From contig NZ_JAGINW010000001.1 in assembly GCF_017876405.1 (NCBI RefSeq), positions 11,049,203 through 11,113,202 on the forward strand: a DNA stretch of 64,000 nucleotides, written 5' to 3'. The notes under the pieces were generated by a model. The model searched no databases. It was not told where the DNA came from and was given only the letters and a program-made list of their open reading frames with translations. Position numbers and translations under genes: made by a program. Shown here piece after piece: positions 56,004 to 64,000 of the stretch (positions within the stretch are counted from its first letter, which is position 1; each line of letters begins with the position of its first letter). This DNA comes from Kibdelosporangium banguiense (GTDB lineage: Bacteria; Actinomycetota; Actinomycetes; Mycobacteriales; Pseudonocardiaceae).

Positions 56004-56869
56004 CCCTGTCCTCGATGGTGGCCCGCCACACGGTCTGTGGCCGGGGTCAGATCGACGCTACTTCCTACCGCTCGCGGCCGGCACAGATGCAGTTGGGCAT
56101 AGAACCAGCCGGTGTCCTCCAGCCCGCCCGGATCGATGCCGGCCGATCGCAGCGAGTCCACGACCTGGTCCTGCTCCTCGCTGGAGACGAACCGGCGCTG
56201 CCGGAACAGCCGGTCCACGTGTTCGATGTCGTAGCCCAGCTCACGCAGGCTGTCCTCGATCGGGTCGAACGGCACCATGCGCAGCACGAAATGAGCCATC
56301 CACGGCCGATGATCGCCGTCGGCCGTGGCGATCCTGGCGATCGTGCTGGCGCCGACGTAGCCGATACAGCCGGTGGAGATGACCAGGTCGGTACCGGCCA
56401 GCAGGGCGCGCTGCGACTGCGTGAGCTCGTTGGTCTCCAGGTCGGCGCAGACCGCGTCGTCGAGCAGACCGGCCCCGAGCGCGTAGTCCAATGCGGGCTG
56501 AGAGCTGTCCAGGCCCACGATCCGGGCACGCGCCCGGCGATCTGCGAAACGTTTGCGGTCACGGGCCATCAGTTCGTCCCGGCTCATGACCTGTACAGCC
56601 GGGTCGGCGTATCGCTGGTACAGCTCGTCCATGGTGGCGTCGCCGTTCAGCAGCGCCGCGTTGACGCCGTACGAGCAGCCGAGGTCCAGAATCCTGGGCG
56701 TACGGCCGGGTTGTACCTGCCGGTGCCTGCGGATCTGGTCGGCGAAGTACGGCTTGGCAAGTTGCGGGATGCCGTACTCGAGGTCGCGCAGCGTGGTGAA
56801 GTACGCGCGGGGATCCGGCTCGGTGTAGATGTGGTCGAGCGAGGCTTTTCCGGTTGCGTCGAATGGCAC
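56000..56869 (-). CDS. SAM-dependent methyltransferase-like protein
   Basis: A 289-residue protein from GTG 56867-56869 (GAGGAGA upstream). It has the class I SAM-binding motif RILDLGCSYGVNAALLNG (about 57-75), then IVGLDSSQPALDYA and TDLVISTGCIGYVG. This looks like a small-molecule methyltransferase, or a derived member with an uncertain acceptor. It is coupled by a 4-bp overlap to the acyltransferase gene. Confidence 0.8.
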   Translation of the reverse strand: MPFDATGKASLDHIYTEPDPRAYFTTLRDLEYGIPQLAKPYFADQIRRHRQVQPGRTPRILDLGCSYGVNAALLNGDATMDELYQRYADPAVQVMSRDELMARDRKRFADRRARARIVGLDSSQPALDYALGAGLLDDAVCADLETNELTQSQRALLAGTDLVISTGCIGYVGASTIARIATADGDHRPWMAHFVLRMVPFDPIEDSLRELGYDIEHVDRLFRQRRFVSSEEQDQVVDSLRSAGIDPGGLEDTGWFYAQLHLCRPRAVGSSVDLTPATDRVAGHHRGQG

Positions 56870-56900
56870 GCGCCGTTCTCCTCTGGATCGGGAAGGCCGG

Positions 56901-57770
56901 TCAGTCGAGCAGCTGGTCGCCCCGCACCGCGCGGGCCTCGGCAGCCACATGCTCGGGCAGCACCCGGCCGAAAAGCTGCCTGGTGCGCTCGACACTGCCG
57001 ATCACCCCAGGATGTTCACTGTAGGCGAAGATCGCCGTGTGCCGGGCGACCTCACCGGCCACCTGGGTCACCCGGTGCATCGAGTACCGGCCTTTGAACA
57101 GCTGCAGATCGCCGGGATTCAGCGTCAGCCGGTGCACCAGATCCGGCCGTGTTCCAGCCAGGACGCCCGCGACGTCGCCGAAGTTCTCCGCCTGCGCCGA
57201 CCGGATGTTCGGGCAGTACTCGAAAACGCCGCCGTCCGAGGATTCCTGTGTGAGCATGCTGACCGTGTACTCGTTCGTGTCGAAATGCCACGGATGCGCC
57301 CGGCCGGGCGCGATGACGTTGAGGCACAGGCCCGACAGCGGATCGGCGAGCTCGTGCACGGCCGGCAGCTGGAAACAGTCCGCGACGAAATGCTGGAATG
57401 CCCTGCTCGTGTAGAGCTGGTGAATGACGAAATGCGCGGGGATGTGGTCGCGGGACACGAACGCGTTGCCGCGCTCCATCGTCACGCGTCCCGGATGACC
57501 GTCGGGCAACGGCGTGTCGGTCGCGATGTTGTAGGCGTTCACGACTTCGACCTGGTCATGGGCCTGCGGAGCGACGCCCGCGCATTCCTGCCGCAGCGTG
57601 TCGCGCAGGTCAGGCCGGATGAAGTCAGGCAGCACACAGCAGCCCACGCGGTCGAGTTCCCGTCTGGCGTGCTCGACTGCCTCCAGCCATGCCGCGCTGC
57701 CCGGATCCGAGAGCGGGTAACGACCTGTGTCGATGACCGCTGCTGCATTCTCCTCGACCGGTCGGCTCAT
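56901..57770 (-). CDS. Fe(II)/2-oxoglutarate-dependent oxygenase (ArpA/HalD-like family)
   Basis: A 289-residue non-heme iron enzyme. The metal ligands are visible: His and Asp in HPWHFDTNEYTVSML and the distal His in RYSMHRVTQV, with Arg in VARHTAIFAY likely for 2-oxoglutarate. The family includes amino-acid hydroxylases and BesD-type halogenases. Here the second ligand is Asp (HFD), not the Gly of halogenases, so hydroxylation is predicted. It lies 30 bp after the dehydrogenase gene and 31 bp before the methyltransferase. Confidence 0.85.
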   Translation of the reverse strand: MSRPVEENAAAVIDTGRYPLSDPGSAAWLEAVEHARRELDRVGCCVLPDFIRPDLRDTLRQECAGVAPQAHDQVEVVNAYNIATDTPLPDGHPGRVTMERGNAFVSRDHIPAHFVIHQLYTSRAFQHFVADCFQLPAVHELADPLSGLCLNVIAPGRAHPWHFDTNEYTVSMLTQESSDGGVFEYCPNIRSAQAENFGDVAGVLAGTRPDLVHRLTLNPGDLQLFKGRYSMHRVTQVAGEVARHTAIFAYSEHPGVIGSVERTRQLFGRVLPEHVAAEARAVRGDQLLD

Positions 57771-57800
57771 GCAGGGATCCTTTCCAGCAGATGATCGCCG

Positions 57801-58874
57801 TCAGCTCACAGCGTCGACTGTCTCCCCGGGTTTGGCTCCATTTTTGTGACCGGTTGCATCAAAGACGGACGTGACGACGTGGATTTTGGGCCCGGGACCG
57901 GTGCCTGGCGGGCGCTCGCCGGAGAGCACGGCGCCGACCTGGTCGAGCCCGACCGTGCCGCCGACCAGCGGTCGCGGGTCGATCACCCGCTTGGCGTACG
58001 CCTCGATGGTCGCGGCCAGCCCTGGAGAGGCCGAAAGCACGCCGATGGCGGTGACGTCCTTCAACACCAACGTCCGTGTATCAATAGTGCTCGGACTACC
58101 GGAAAGTCCAATGTAGACAAGACGGCCGGAAGGCTGGACGGCGTCGAGGGCGAGCGCGGGCAGGTGGGCGGCGTTGGAGGCGTCGATCACCGCGTCGAAC
58201 GGCAGTTCCGGCAGGTCCCGCTCGGTCCAGGTGTGGTCGAATCCCAGGGACCTGGCGAAGGCCAACGAGTCCGGCGTGACACCCAGCAGGTGGACCTCGG
58301 CTCCGGCCGCACGGACGAACATCGCCACGAGCAGACCGATCGTGCCTGGGCCGAGCACCAGCACGCGGTCTCCTGGGCCCGCGTTCGCGGCCTGCGCCGC
58401 GCGCAGGGCGTTGCCACCTGGCTCCACCAACGCGCCGAGCACCGAGTCGACGGAGTCAGGCAGGACATGCAGAGCGGAGACCGGCACGGCGAGTTGTTCG
58501 GCCAACGCGCCTGGGCGGCCGTCGCGGATGCCGACTTCCTGCCGCTTCTCGCATACGTGCTGGTTCCCACGGCGGCAGCGACGGCACGTGCCGTCGCCGA
58601 TCATGGTGTCCCCCATGACCCGCCGGCCGATCCACGCCGGGTCGGCCCCGTCCCCCACCGCCGACACGACACCGGCCCACTCGTGGCCCAGGCGCAACGG
58701 GTACGAGGAGTGCCCTTGATGGAGGTAGGCCATCTCGCCGGTGAAGAACTCGACGTCGGTGCCGCAGACACCGACCCGTTCGACGTCGATCACCGCCTCG
58801 CCCGGCATGGCCACCGGCGCGGGGACCTCCCGCACGGCGTATTCGCGGGGTCCGGTGAGTACGAATGCCCTCAT
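57801..58874 (-). CDS. Zinc-type alcohol/polyol dehydrogenase (MDR family)
   Basis: A 357-residue medium-chain dehydrogenase from ATG 58872-58874. Catalytic zinc ligands are in GVCGTDVEFF and RLGHEWAG, and the NAD(P) fold is GDRVLVLGPGTIGLLVAMF. The structural-zinc loop reads GDGTCRRCRRGNQHVC, with the first of the four usual cysteines replaced, which may weaken that site. Close to threonine/sorbitol/galactitol-type dehydrogenases. It leads the minus-strand operon and is divergent from an IlvD/Edd dehydratase, which hints at polyol or sugar-acid chemistry. Confidence 0.88.
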   Translation of the reverse strand: MRAFVLTGPREYAVREVPAPVAMPGEAVIDVERVGVCGTDVEFFTGEMAYLHQGHSSYPLRLGHEWAGVVSAVGDGADPAWIGRRVMGDTMIGDGTCRRCRRGNQHVCEKRQEVGIRDGRPGALAEQLAVPVSALHVLPDSVDSVLGALVEPGGNALRAAQAANAGPGDRVLVLGPGTIGLLVAMFVRAAGAEVHLLGVTPDSLAFARSLGFDHTWTERDLPELPFDAVIDASNAAHLPALALDAVQPSGRLVYIGLSGSPSTIDTRTLVLKDVTAIGVLSASPGLAATIEAYAKRVIDPRPLVGGTVGLDQVGAVLSGERPPGTGPGPKIHVVTSVFDATGHKNGAKPGETVDAVS

Positions 58875-58989
58875 GGCCGCGGTTTCCCGACTGTCGACTT
58901 CGGACTGCCGGCGACCGGCGCTGTCGCTTCGCGGATCATCTCGGTAGCGTACGTGATGATCCGTACCGAATATGGGAAGGCGGTCGGCA

Positions 58990-60702
58990 ATGGAGCTCCG
59001 GAGCGCGCACTGGTACGCAGGCGAACACCGCAACGCGTACATCCATCGGGCATGGATGCGCCGCGGTGTGCCAGGCGATGCGTTCACCGGCCGTCCGCAG
59101 ATCGCGATCGCCAACACCGCCTCGGATTTCACACCGTGCAACGCCCACCTCACCGAGGTCGCCGCATCGGTGAAGAACGGCATCTACGAAGCCGGCGGCA
59201 TCCCCTTGGAACTGCCTGTGGTGTCGCTGGGCGAGACGAACGTACGGCCCACCGCCATGCTGTGGCGCAACATGGCCGCGATGGCGTGCGAGGAAATGCT
59301 GCGGGCCAACCCGATCGACGCCGTGGTTCTGCTCGGTGGCTGTGACAAGACCATTCCCGCACTGCTCATGGCCGCCGCGTCCGTCGACCTGCCCGCCGTG
59401 GTCGTGCCCGGCGGCCCGATGCTCACCGGCACCTTCCGTGGCGCGCCGCTGGGCTGCGGCACGGACGTGTGGCGACTGTCCGAAGAGGTCCGCGCGGGCA
59501 CGCTCTCCCAGGAACAGTTCTCGCGATCCGAATCGGCGATGATCCGTAGCCGTGGCCACTGCAACACCATGGGCACCGCGTCGACGATGGCACTCGTCGC
59601 CGAGGCTCTCGGCACAGTCGTTCCGGGTGTCGCCGGAACTCCGGCCCCCGACAGCCGACTGTTGGAAGCCGCGCACGGCTCCGGGCGTCTGGTCGTGGAC
59701 ATGCTCGCCGCCGACCGCAGGCCGAGCACGTTTCTGACCAAGGCCTCCTTCCACAACGCGATCGTCGCCCTCGCGGCGATCGGCGGGTCCACCAACGCGG
59801 TGGTCCACCTGCTGGCGATCGCCGGACGGCTGGGCGTCGAGTTGACCATCGACGACTTCGACCGAATCGGCTCGCACGTTCCCGTACTGGTGGATCTGCA
59901 ACCGGCCGGCCGGTTCCTGATGGAGGACTTCCACCGCGCCGGTGGCCTGCTTGCCGTACTGCGGGAAGTCCAGGACCTGCTGGACCCCACCGCGCTGACC
60001 GTCACCGGAACGCCGCTCGTGGACTACCTCTCGGACGCCCCGATCTGGGACCCCGAGGTCATCCGCACCCGCTCGGCGCCCCTGGTCGCCGAGGGCGGCA
60101 TCGCTGTGCTGCGCGGCAATCTCGCTCCCGGCGGCGCCCTGATCAAGCCCGCGGCGGCCTCGCCTCACCTGCTCCAGCATCGTGGACCGGCCGTGGTGTT
60201 CGACAGCATCGAGGACTTCCACGCCCGGATCGACGACCCGGACCTGGCGGTCACCGCGGACTCGGTGCTGGTCCTGCGCGGCTGTGGCCCCAAGGGCTAT
60301 CCCGGCATGCCCGAGGTCTCCAACATGCCGCTGCCGAAAAAGCTGCTGGAGCAAGGAATCCGCGACATGGTGCGCGTCTGCGACGGCAGGATGAGCGGGA
60401 CCGCCTACGGCACAGTCATCCTGCACGTCACTCCTGAGGCGGCCGCGAACGGCCCACTCGCCCTCGTCCGAACCGGCGACATGGTCGTCCTCGACGTCGC
60501 CGCCCGCCGCATCGACGTCGAAGTGTCCGAAGAGGACTGGGCACGGCGGACCCCGAACGACGCCACAGTCACAGGTTTCGCCAATCCCCGGCGCGGCTGG
60601 GAACGCCTCTACATCGACCACGTCCAGCAGGCCGACACCGGTGCCGACCTCGACTTCCTCATCGGCTCCAGCGGCTGGAAGGTAAGCCGCGAATCACACT
60701 GA
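58990..60702 (+). CDS. IlvD/Edd-family dehydratase (probable sugar-acid dehydratase)
   Basis: A 570-residue [Fe-S] dehydratase. I choose ATG 58990 because GGGAAGG lies 9 nt upstream; ATG 58972 is in the same frame. Cluster-binding cysteines are in SDFTPCNAH, LGGCDKTIPA and SRGHCNTMGT, with the C-terminal block CGPKGYPGMPEV and CDGRMSGTAYGT. The sequence resembles the pentonate/hexonate dehydratases (arabinonate or xylonate type) more than housekeeping IlvD, since it is not near ilvBNC. It should remove water from an aldonic acid to give a 2-keto-3-deoxy acid. Confidence 0.9.
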   Translation: MELRSAHWYAGEHRNAYIHRAWMRRGVPGDAFTGRPQIAIANTASDFTPCNAHLTEVAASVKNGIYEAGGIPLELPVVSLGETNVRPTAMLWRNMAAMACEEMLRANPIDAVVLLGGCDKTIPALLMAAASVDLPAVVVPGGPMLTGTFRGAPLGCGTDVWRLSEEVRAGTLSQEQFSRSESAMIRSRGHCNTMGTASTMALVAEALGTVVPGVAGTPAPDSRLLEAAHGSGRLVVDMLAADRRPSTFLTKASFHNAIVALAAIGGSTNAVVHLLAIAGRLGVELTIDDFDRIGSHVPVLVDLQPAGRFLMEDFHRAGGLLAVLREVQDLLDPTALTVTGTPLVDYLSDAPIWDPEVIRTRSAPLVAEGGIAVLRGNLAPGGALIKPAAASPHLLQHRGPAVVFDSIEDFHARIDDPDLAVTADSVLVLRGCGPKGYPGMPEVSNMPLPKKLLEQGIRDMVRVCDGRMSGTAYGTVILHVTPEAAANGPLALVRTGDMVVLDVAARRIDVEVSEEDWARRTPNDATVTGFANPRRGWERLYIDHVQQADTGADLDFLIGSSGWKVSRESH

Positions 60703-60705
60703 CGC

Positions 60706-61359
60706 TCATCGCCGGTCCGGCACCAATGTCCCTCCTTTGATCAGCCAGGAAACACCGAACGCGAAAATCGCGAAGGCTTCGAACCACAGGATCGGATGCC
60801 ACCAGAGGTTCCACTCGCCGTCAGAAACAAAGAAGATCAGAATGAGCAACAGGCACAGCAGGATAAGGCAGCCGCATCCGACATAGATTCTGTTGCGCAC
60901 ACGCTTGCGCTGAGGATCCGGGAGGGGCACCCGCTCACGTTTGGTGAACAGGAAACAGAACACCGCCAGGATCAAGAAAAATGCCACCGCAGACACAATG
61001 TGGGCCCAACCGATGAACTCTTCCCAGCGCGTCATCGCGTGCTTACCCGGAGGCCAGGTCGGGCACAGCGCCACCAGGACAGCCATCGCCCCGGCGACAG
61101 TGCTCAACCTGTCGTCGGCCTTTCCGACCCCTTTGTAGAAGATCAGGAAAACGCCGATGGCACACATACTGCCGACGAAGACGTTCCGCAGGTCGCTGTA
61201 GTAGTACCCGCTGACCGAATCCAGCAGGCCCCGCCCTCTGACCTTGGTGGCCACGACAAGGAAAACAGGCAGTGCCATACCGATGATCCCGATCCATCGG
61301 CGCAGAACAAGAAACGAGTGGAGAAAGTCCTTCTCCTCCTGGACAAACTCAGGCGCCAT
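60706..61359 (-). CDS. Six-helix membrane protein, function unknown
   Basis: A 217-residue membrane protein (GGAGG before ATG 61357-61359) with about six hydrophobic helices (WIGIIGMALPVFLVVAT, NVFVGSMCAIGVFLIFY, VAGAMAVLVALCP, AHIVSAVAFFLILAVFCFLF, CLILLCLLLILIFFV, FEAFAIFAFGVSWLI) and the segment SVSGYYYSDLRNVF between the first two. It resembles DUF998-type proteins in layout. No enzyme motif seen. Confidence 0.7.
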   Translation of the reverse strand: MAPEFVQEEKDFLHSFLVLRRWIGIIGMALPVFLVVATKVRGRGLLDSVSGYYYSDLRNVFVGSMCAIGVFLIFYKGVGKADDRLSTVAGAMAVLVALCPTWPPGKHAMTRWEEFIGWAHIVSAVAFFLILAVFCFLFTKRERVPLPDPQRKRVRNRIYVGCGCLILLCLLLILIFFVSDGEWNLWWHPILWFEAFAIFAFGVSWLIKGGTLVPDRR

Positions 61360-61552
61360 AATGAGATCGCCTCCGATCCGTCAAGCAGACAAGCTTTGTG
61401 CACATGTATCGGCGGGACGCATTGCCCATTAGCCGCGTTGCCGGATGCCCCGCTCCCGGAACGGTCGCTTCATCACCAACCATGCGCGACCGGGCAGACA
61501 GGGAACCCCTGGCACATCGCCCTCTTCGGCAGAACTCCAAGCCGGGCAACAC

Positions 61553-61566
61553 TGGGAGCGTTCCCA
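61553..61566. promoter_or_regulatory. CebR/CelR-type operator, one mismatch
   Basis: TGGGAGCGTTCCCA differs at one base from the palindrome TGGGAGCGCTCCCA. It lies about 190 bp upstream of the perfect copy. Confidence 0.75.
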
Positions 61567-61743
61567 GAGCTGATAGTCACCCTCTGTAATCAGCATTCCG
61601 ATTCGCCACCGCGGGTAATTAATCAATCGCCAAGCGGGCCTGAACGGCGCAGTGTTGTTAGGTCAGTCGGGTGAACTATGTCCGTTCCCCTGTTGACTGG
61701 TTGACAATTGAGGGGTCCGGACAGGAGTGTGTCAATTGCCGTC

Positions 61744-61757
61744 TGGGAGCGCTCCCA
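61744..61757. promoter_or_regulatory. Perfect CebR/CelR operator
   Basis: TGGGAGCGCTCCCA, extended to a 20-bp palindrome (61741-61760), is exactly the site bound by CebR/CelR, the LacI-family cellobiose-responsive repressors of actinomycetes. It lies 37 bp before the cellulase ATG. Confidence 0.92.
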
Positions 61758-61794
61758 GACGGCGCCTACAGACTTGGTGCACAAGGGAGTGCCG

Positions 61795-63261
61795 ATGGCG
61801 GGAAGAGCGCTTGTCGCGTTGGGCGCCGCGTTGTCCATGGCAGGCACGGTTTTGCCGGCATCGGCGGTGTCTGCGGACAGCGCTGTGGCCGCCGCGTTCG
61901 CGTGCAAGGTCGACTACGCCACGACGGAGTGGAGCAACGGGTTCAACGCCACCGTCACCATCAGCAACCTCAGCGGGTCCGCGGTCACCGGCTGGAAACT
62001 GACCTACTCCTACTCCGGCAACCAGACTCTGCAGCAGGGCTGGAACGGCGTCTGGGCCCAGTCCGGCAAGCAGATCACGGTCGCCGGCACCACCTGGAAC
62101 GCCACCATCCCCGCGAACGGCAGCGTCAGCCCCGGCGGGAACTTCTCCTACAGCGGCAGCAACGCCAAACCGACGGACTTCGCGGTCAACGGCGCCGCCT
62201 GCACCGGCACTCCTCCCCCGACCGAACCCCCGCCGCCAGGTTCGTCCGCACCGGCACTGAAGGTGTCCGGGAACAAACTGCTCACGGCGAGTGGGGCCGC
62301 ATACCGGATGCTGGGCGTGAACCGGGCCAGTGGCGAGTTCGCCTGCGTTCAGGGCAAGGGAATGTGGGACAGCGGCCCGGTGGATCAGGCGTCGGTCAAC
62401 GCGATGAAGGCCTGGCGCATCCGTGCGGTGCGGATTCCGCTGAACGAGGACTGCTGGCTCGGCCTGTCCGGTTCGCCCAGCGGCAGCACCTACCAGCAGG
62501 CCGTCAAGGACTACGTGAACCTGCTCGTGGCCAACGGCATCAACCCGATCCTCGACCTGCACTGGACGCACGGCGTCTACACCGGCAACGTCTCGGCCTG
62601 CTCGGACGTCAACGCGACCTGTCAGAAGCCGATGCCGAGCATGCAGTACACGCCGGCGTTCTGGACCCAGGTCGCCAACGCGTTCAAGGGCAACAACGCG
62701 GTCGTCTTCGACCTGTTCAACGAGCCCTACCCGGACGCGGCCAACAACTGGTCGGACATGGCCGCCGCATGGCGTTGCCTGCGTGACGGTGGTACCTGCA
62801 CCGGCATCACCTTCGAGGTGGCGGGCATGCAGGACCTGGTGGACGCCGTCCGCGCGACCGGTGCCACGAACGTGATCATGACTGCCGGGCTCACCTGGAC
62901 CAACGACCTCAGCCAGTGGCTGGCCTATCGCCCGGCCGACCCGACCGGCAACCTGATGGCGTCGTGGCATTCCTACAACTTCAACGCCTGCATTACCGTG
63001 TCCTGTTGGGACAGTCAGGTCGGTGCGGTCGCCGCGCAGGTGCCGGTGCACGCCGGTGAGATCGGCCAGAACACGTGCGCACACGACTACATCGACCAGG
63101 TGACGACCTGGCTCGACGGGCGCGGCCTCGGCTACACCGCCTGGACGTGGAACCCGTGGGGCTGTGGCCAGGGCAACGTGCTCATCGAGGACTACAACGG
63201 CACGCCCACGCGGACCTTCGGTGAAGGTTTCCGGGCGCATCTGCTCGCCCTCACTCCATAA
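61795..63261 (+). CDS. Secreted endoglucanase: N-terminal CBM2, C-terminal GH5
   Basis: A 488-residue enzyme from ATG 61795 (AAGGGAG upstream; longer frames would translate the operator). Signal peptide about 1-28. CBM2 about 33-145 (CKVDYATTEWSNGFNATVTI, WKLTYSYSGNQ). The Pro-rich linker is TPPPTEPPPPG. GH5 about 155-488 has acid/base Glu in VVFDLFNEPYPDAA and nucleophile Glu in VHAGEIGQNTC. It should hydrolyse cellulose outside the cell. Two CebR boxes indicate induction by cellobiose. The esterase gene follows after 11 bp, so the two form an operon. Confidence 0.95.
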   Translation: MAGRALVALGAALSMAGTVLPASAVSADSAVAAAFACKVDYATTEWSNGFNATVTISNLSGSAVTGWKLTYSYSGNQTLQQGWNGVWAQSGKQITVAGTTWNATIPANGSVSPGGNFSYSGSNAKPTDFAVNGAACTGTPPPTEPPPPGSSAPALKVSGNKLLTASGAAYRMLGVNRASGEFACVQGKGMWDSGPVDQASVNAMKAWRIRAVRIPLNEDCWLGLSGSPSGSTYQQAVKDYVNLLVANGINPILDLHWTHGVYTGNVSACSDVNATCQKPMPSMQYTPAFWTQVANAFKGNNAVVFDLFNEPYPDAANNWSDMAAAWRCLRDGGTCTGITFEVAGMQDLVDAVRATGATNVIMTAGLTWTNDLSQWLAYRPADPTGNLMASWHSYNFNACITVSCWDSQVGAVAAQVPVHAGEIGQNTCAHDYIDQVTTWLDGRGLGYTAWTWNPWGCGQGNVLIEDYNGTPTRTFGEGFRAHLLALTP

Positions 63262-63272
63262 AGGAGTCGACA

Positions 63273-64000
63273 ATGCCTCGCAGGCCCTTGCTGTTCGCAT
63301 TGCTCGCCGCGTTGCTGACGATCACGTTGGCGCAGCCCGCGTACGCGGCCGCCCCGGTCCGGATCATGCCGCTCGGTGACTCCATCACCGCCGGTCCCGG
63401 GTGCTGGCGGGCCTTGCTGTGGGATCGCCTGCAGCGCGCCGGGTACACGAACATCGACTTCGTGGGAACCCAGACAGGCGGCGGTTGCTCGGTTCCCCAT
63501 GACGGCGACCACGAGGGGCACGGCGGATACTCGGCGACCGGCATCGCCAACCAGAACCAACTGCCGCCCTGGTTGCAGGCCACGAGGCCGGACATCGTCC
63601 TGATGCACCTGGGGACCAACGACTTGTGGGGCGGCACGATCGGCACTGACGCGATCCTGGCCGCGTACTCGAAACTCGTGGACCAGATGCGGGCGAGCAA
63701 CGCGAACATGAAGATCCTGGTCGCCCAGATCATCCCCATGGAGCCCGCCAACTGCACCGGATGCGCGCAGCGAGTGGTGGCGCTCAACAACGCGATCCCG
63801 GGCTGGGCCGCGGGAAAGTCGACGTCACAGTCCCCGATCGTCGTGGTGGACCAATGGACGGGCTTCAACGCGGCCACCGATACCAACGACGGCGTGCACC
63901 CGATCGACTCCGGCTTCCAGAAGATGGCCAATCGCTGGTACCCGGCCACAGCGTCGGCCATCGGCGGCACCACTCCACCGGACCCGCCACCCGGCGGCGT
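63273..64000 (+). CDS. Secreted SGNH/GDSL esterase, probable acetyl-xylan esterase (CE3-like), 3' end missing
   Basis: An ATG at 63273 after AAGGAG opens a frame running off the window (242 codons seen). Signal peptide about 1-25 (LLFALLAALLTITLAQPAYA). SGNH blocks: Ser in MPLGDSITAG, Gly/Asn in MHLGTNDLWG and the Asp-His pair in NDGVHPIDSG. A Pro/Gly-rich linker (TTPPDPPPGG) begins at the edge, so a carbohydrate-binding module probably follows. The position behind the cellulase under CebR boxes points to plant polysaccharide deacetylation. Confidence 0.9.
   Translation, partial: MPRRPLLFALLAALLTITLAQPAYAAAPVRIMPLGDSITAGPGCWRALLWDRLQRAGYTNIDFVGTQTGGGCSVPHDGDHEGHGGYSATGIANQNQLPPWLQATRPDIVLMHLGTNDLWGGTIGTDAILAAYSKLVDQMRASNANMKILVAQIIPMEPANCTGCAQRVVALNNAIPGWAAGKSTSQSPIVVVDQWTGFNAATDTNDGVHPIDSGFQKMANRWYPATASAIGGTTPPDPPPGG

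Larger units (their letters stand above)
61360..61794. other. Intergenic control region of the cellulase gene
   Basis: A 435-bp region holding two CebR-type boxes (listed separately) and the AAGGGAG ribosome site. I see no gene in it. Confidence 0.7.

Noticed and set aside
56901-57770. BesD/HalD-type radical halogenase
   Set aside because: The iron-binding motif is HFD with Asp; halogenases have Gly at that position.
58936-60621. 561-codon minus-strand frame opposite the IlvD-like gene
   Set aside because: Shadow frame; the plus strand encodes all the Fe-S cysteine motifs of the dehydratase.

Overview
The window is high-GC DNA (many GTG and TTG starts, ATGA/GTGA gene overlaps, CebR-type and LacI-type operators, CBM2-linked glycanases) and reads as the chromosome of a filamentous actinomycete. 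A Pseudonocardiales-like origin is my impression from gene content, not something the sequence proves. I see no rRNA, tRNA, CRISPR array, intact transposon or prophage.

Layout. 1-11.8 kb: the end of a secreted FN3/sugar-dehydrogenase gene, then a five-gene minus-strand rhamnoside operon (two ABC permeases, a GH78 rhamnosidase, a lipoprotein binding protein, a secreted GH78 rhamnosidase). It diverges from a LacI regulator, with three ACGTTT-centred operators between them. It has no ATPase gene, so it presumably shares an MsiK-type ATPase. 11.9-23.1 kb: a secreted subtilisin, a TrmB/LuxR-type regulator, a VanZ-like protein, a TetR regulator, a shortened NAD-dependent epimerase behind a 30-bp palindrome, two small secreted or wall-related genes, a DUF2278/lamin-tail protein and a GH10 xylanase with CBM2 behind a xylanase-type inverted repeat.

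23.2-40.2 kb: the most interesting region, a probable biosynthetic gene cluster. It holds a class II DAHP synthase, a membrane protein with an ABM-like domain, a fused PabA-PabB aminodeoxychorismate synthase, an aryl-CoA ligase, a divergent second adenylate-forming enzyme, an aromatic FAD monooxygenase, a class IV aminotransferase-fold ADC lyase, a truncated PabB paralogue, and a translationally coupled pair resembling CreE (aspartate N-oxygenase) and CreD (nitrosuccinate lyase). CreE and CreD make nitrous acid from aspartate. Beside 4-aminobenzoate supply and a CreM-like enzyme, they suggest a diazo or other N-N-bonded product built on 4-aminobenzoate. Two secreted-protein genes (32.1-34.8 kb) and an AhpD-like gene lie between the two arms.

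40.2-44.6 kb: a DUF1707 protein, an NCS1 nucleobase permease and an EF-G paralogue. 44.9-52.6 kb: a giant CHAT-protease/TPR protein, a frameshifted TnpB-like remnant abutting its 5' end, and a divergent two-gene module (small Cys-rich protein and membrane protein) that may form a conflict or signalling system. 52.6-54.2 kb: a SigE-type ECF sigma factor and a membrane-anchored partner. 54.2-60.7 kb: a compact operon of zinc alcohol dehydrogenase, Fe(II)/2OG oxygenase, methyltransferase-like protein and carnitine-acyltransferase-like enzyme, divergent from an IlvD/Edd sugar-acid dehydratase. 60.7-64 kb: a membrane protein, then a CBM2-GH5 cellulase preceded by two CebR boxes, and a secreted SGNH/GDSL esterase running off the end.

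Overall the organism appears equipped for plant polysaccharides (rhamnosides, xylan, cellulose, probably acetyl-xylan) and for a shikimate-derived specialised metabolite that probably contains an N-N bond.
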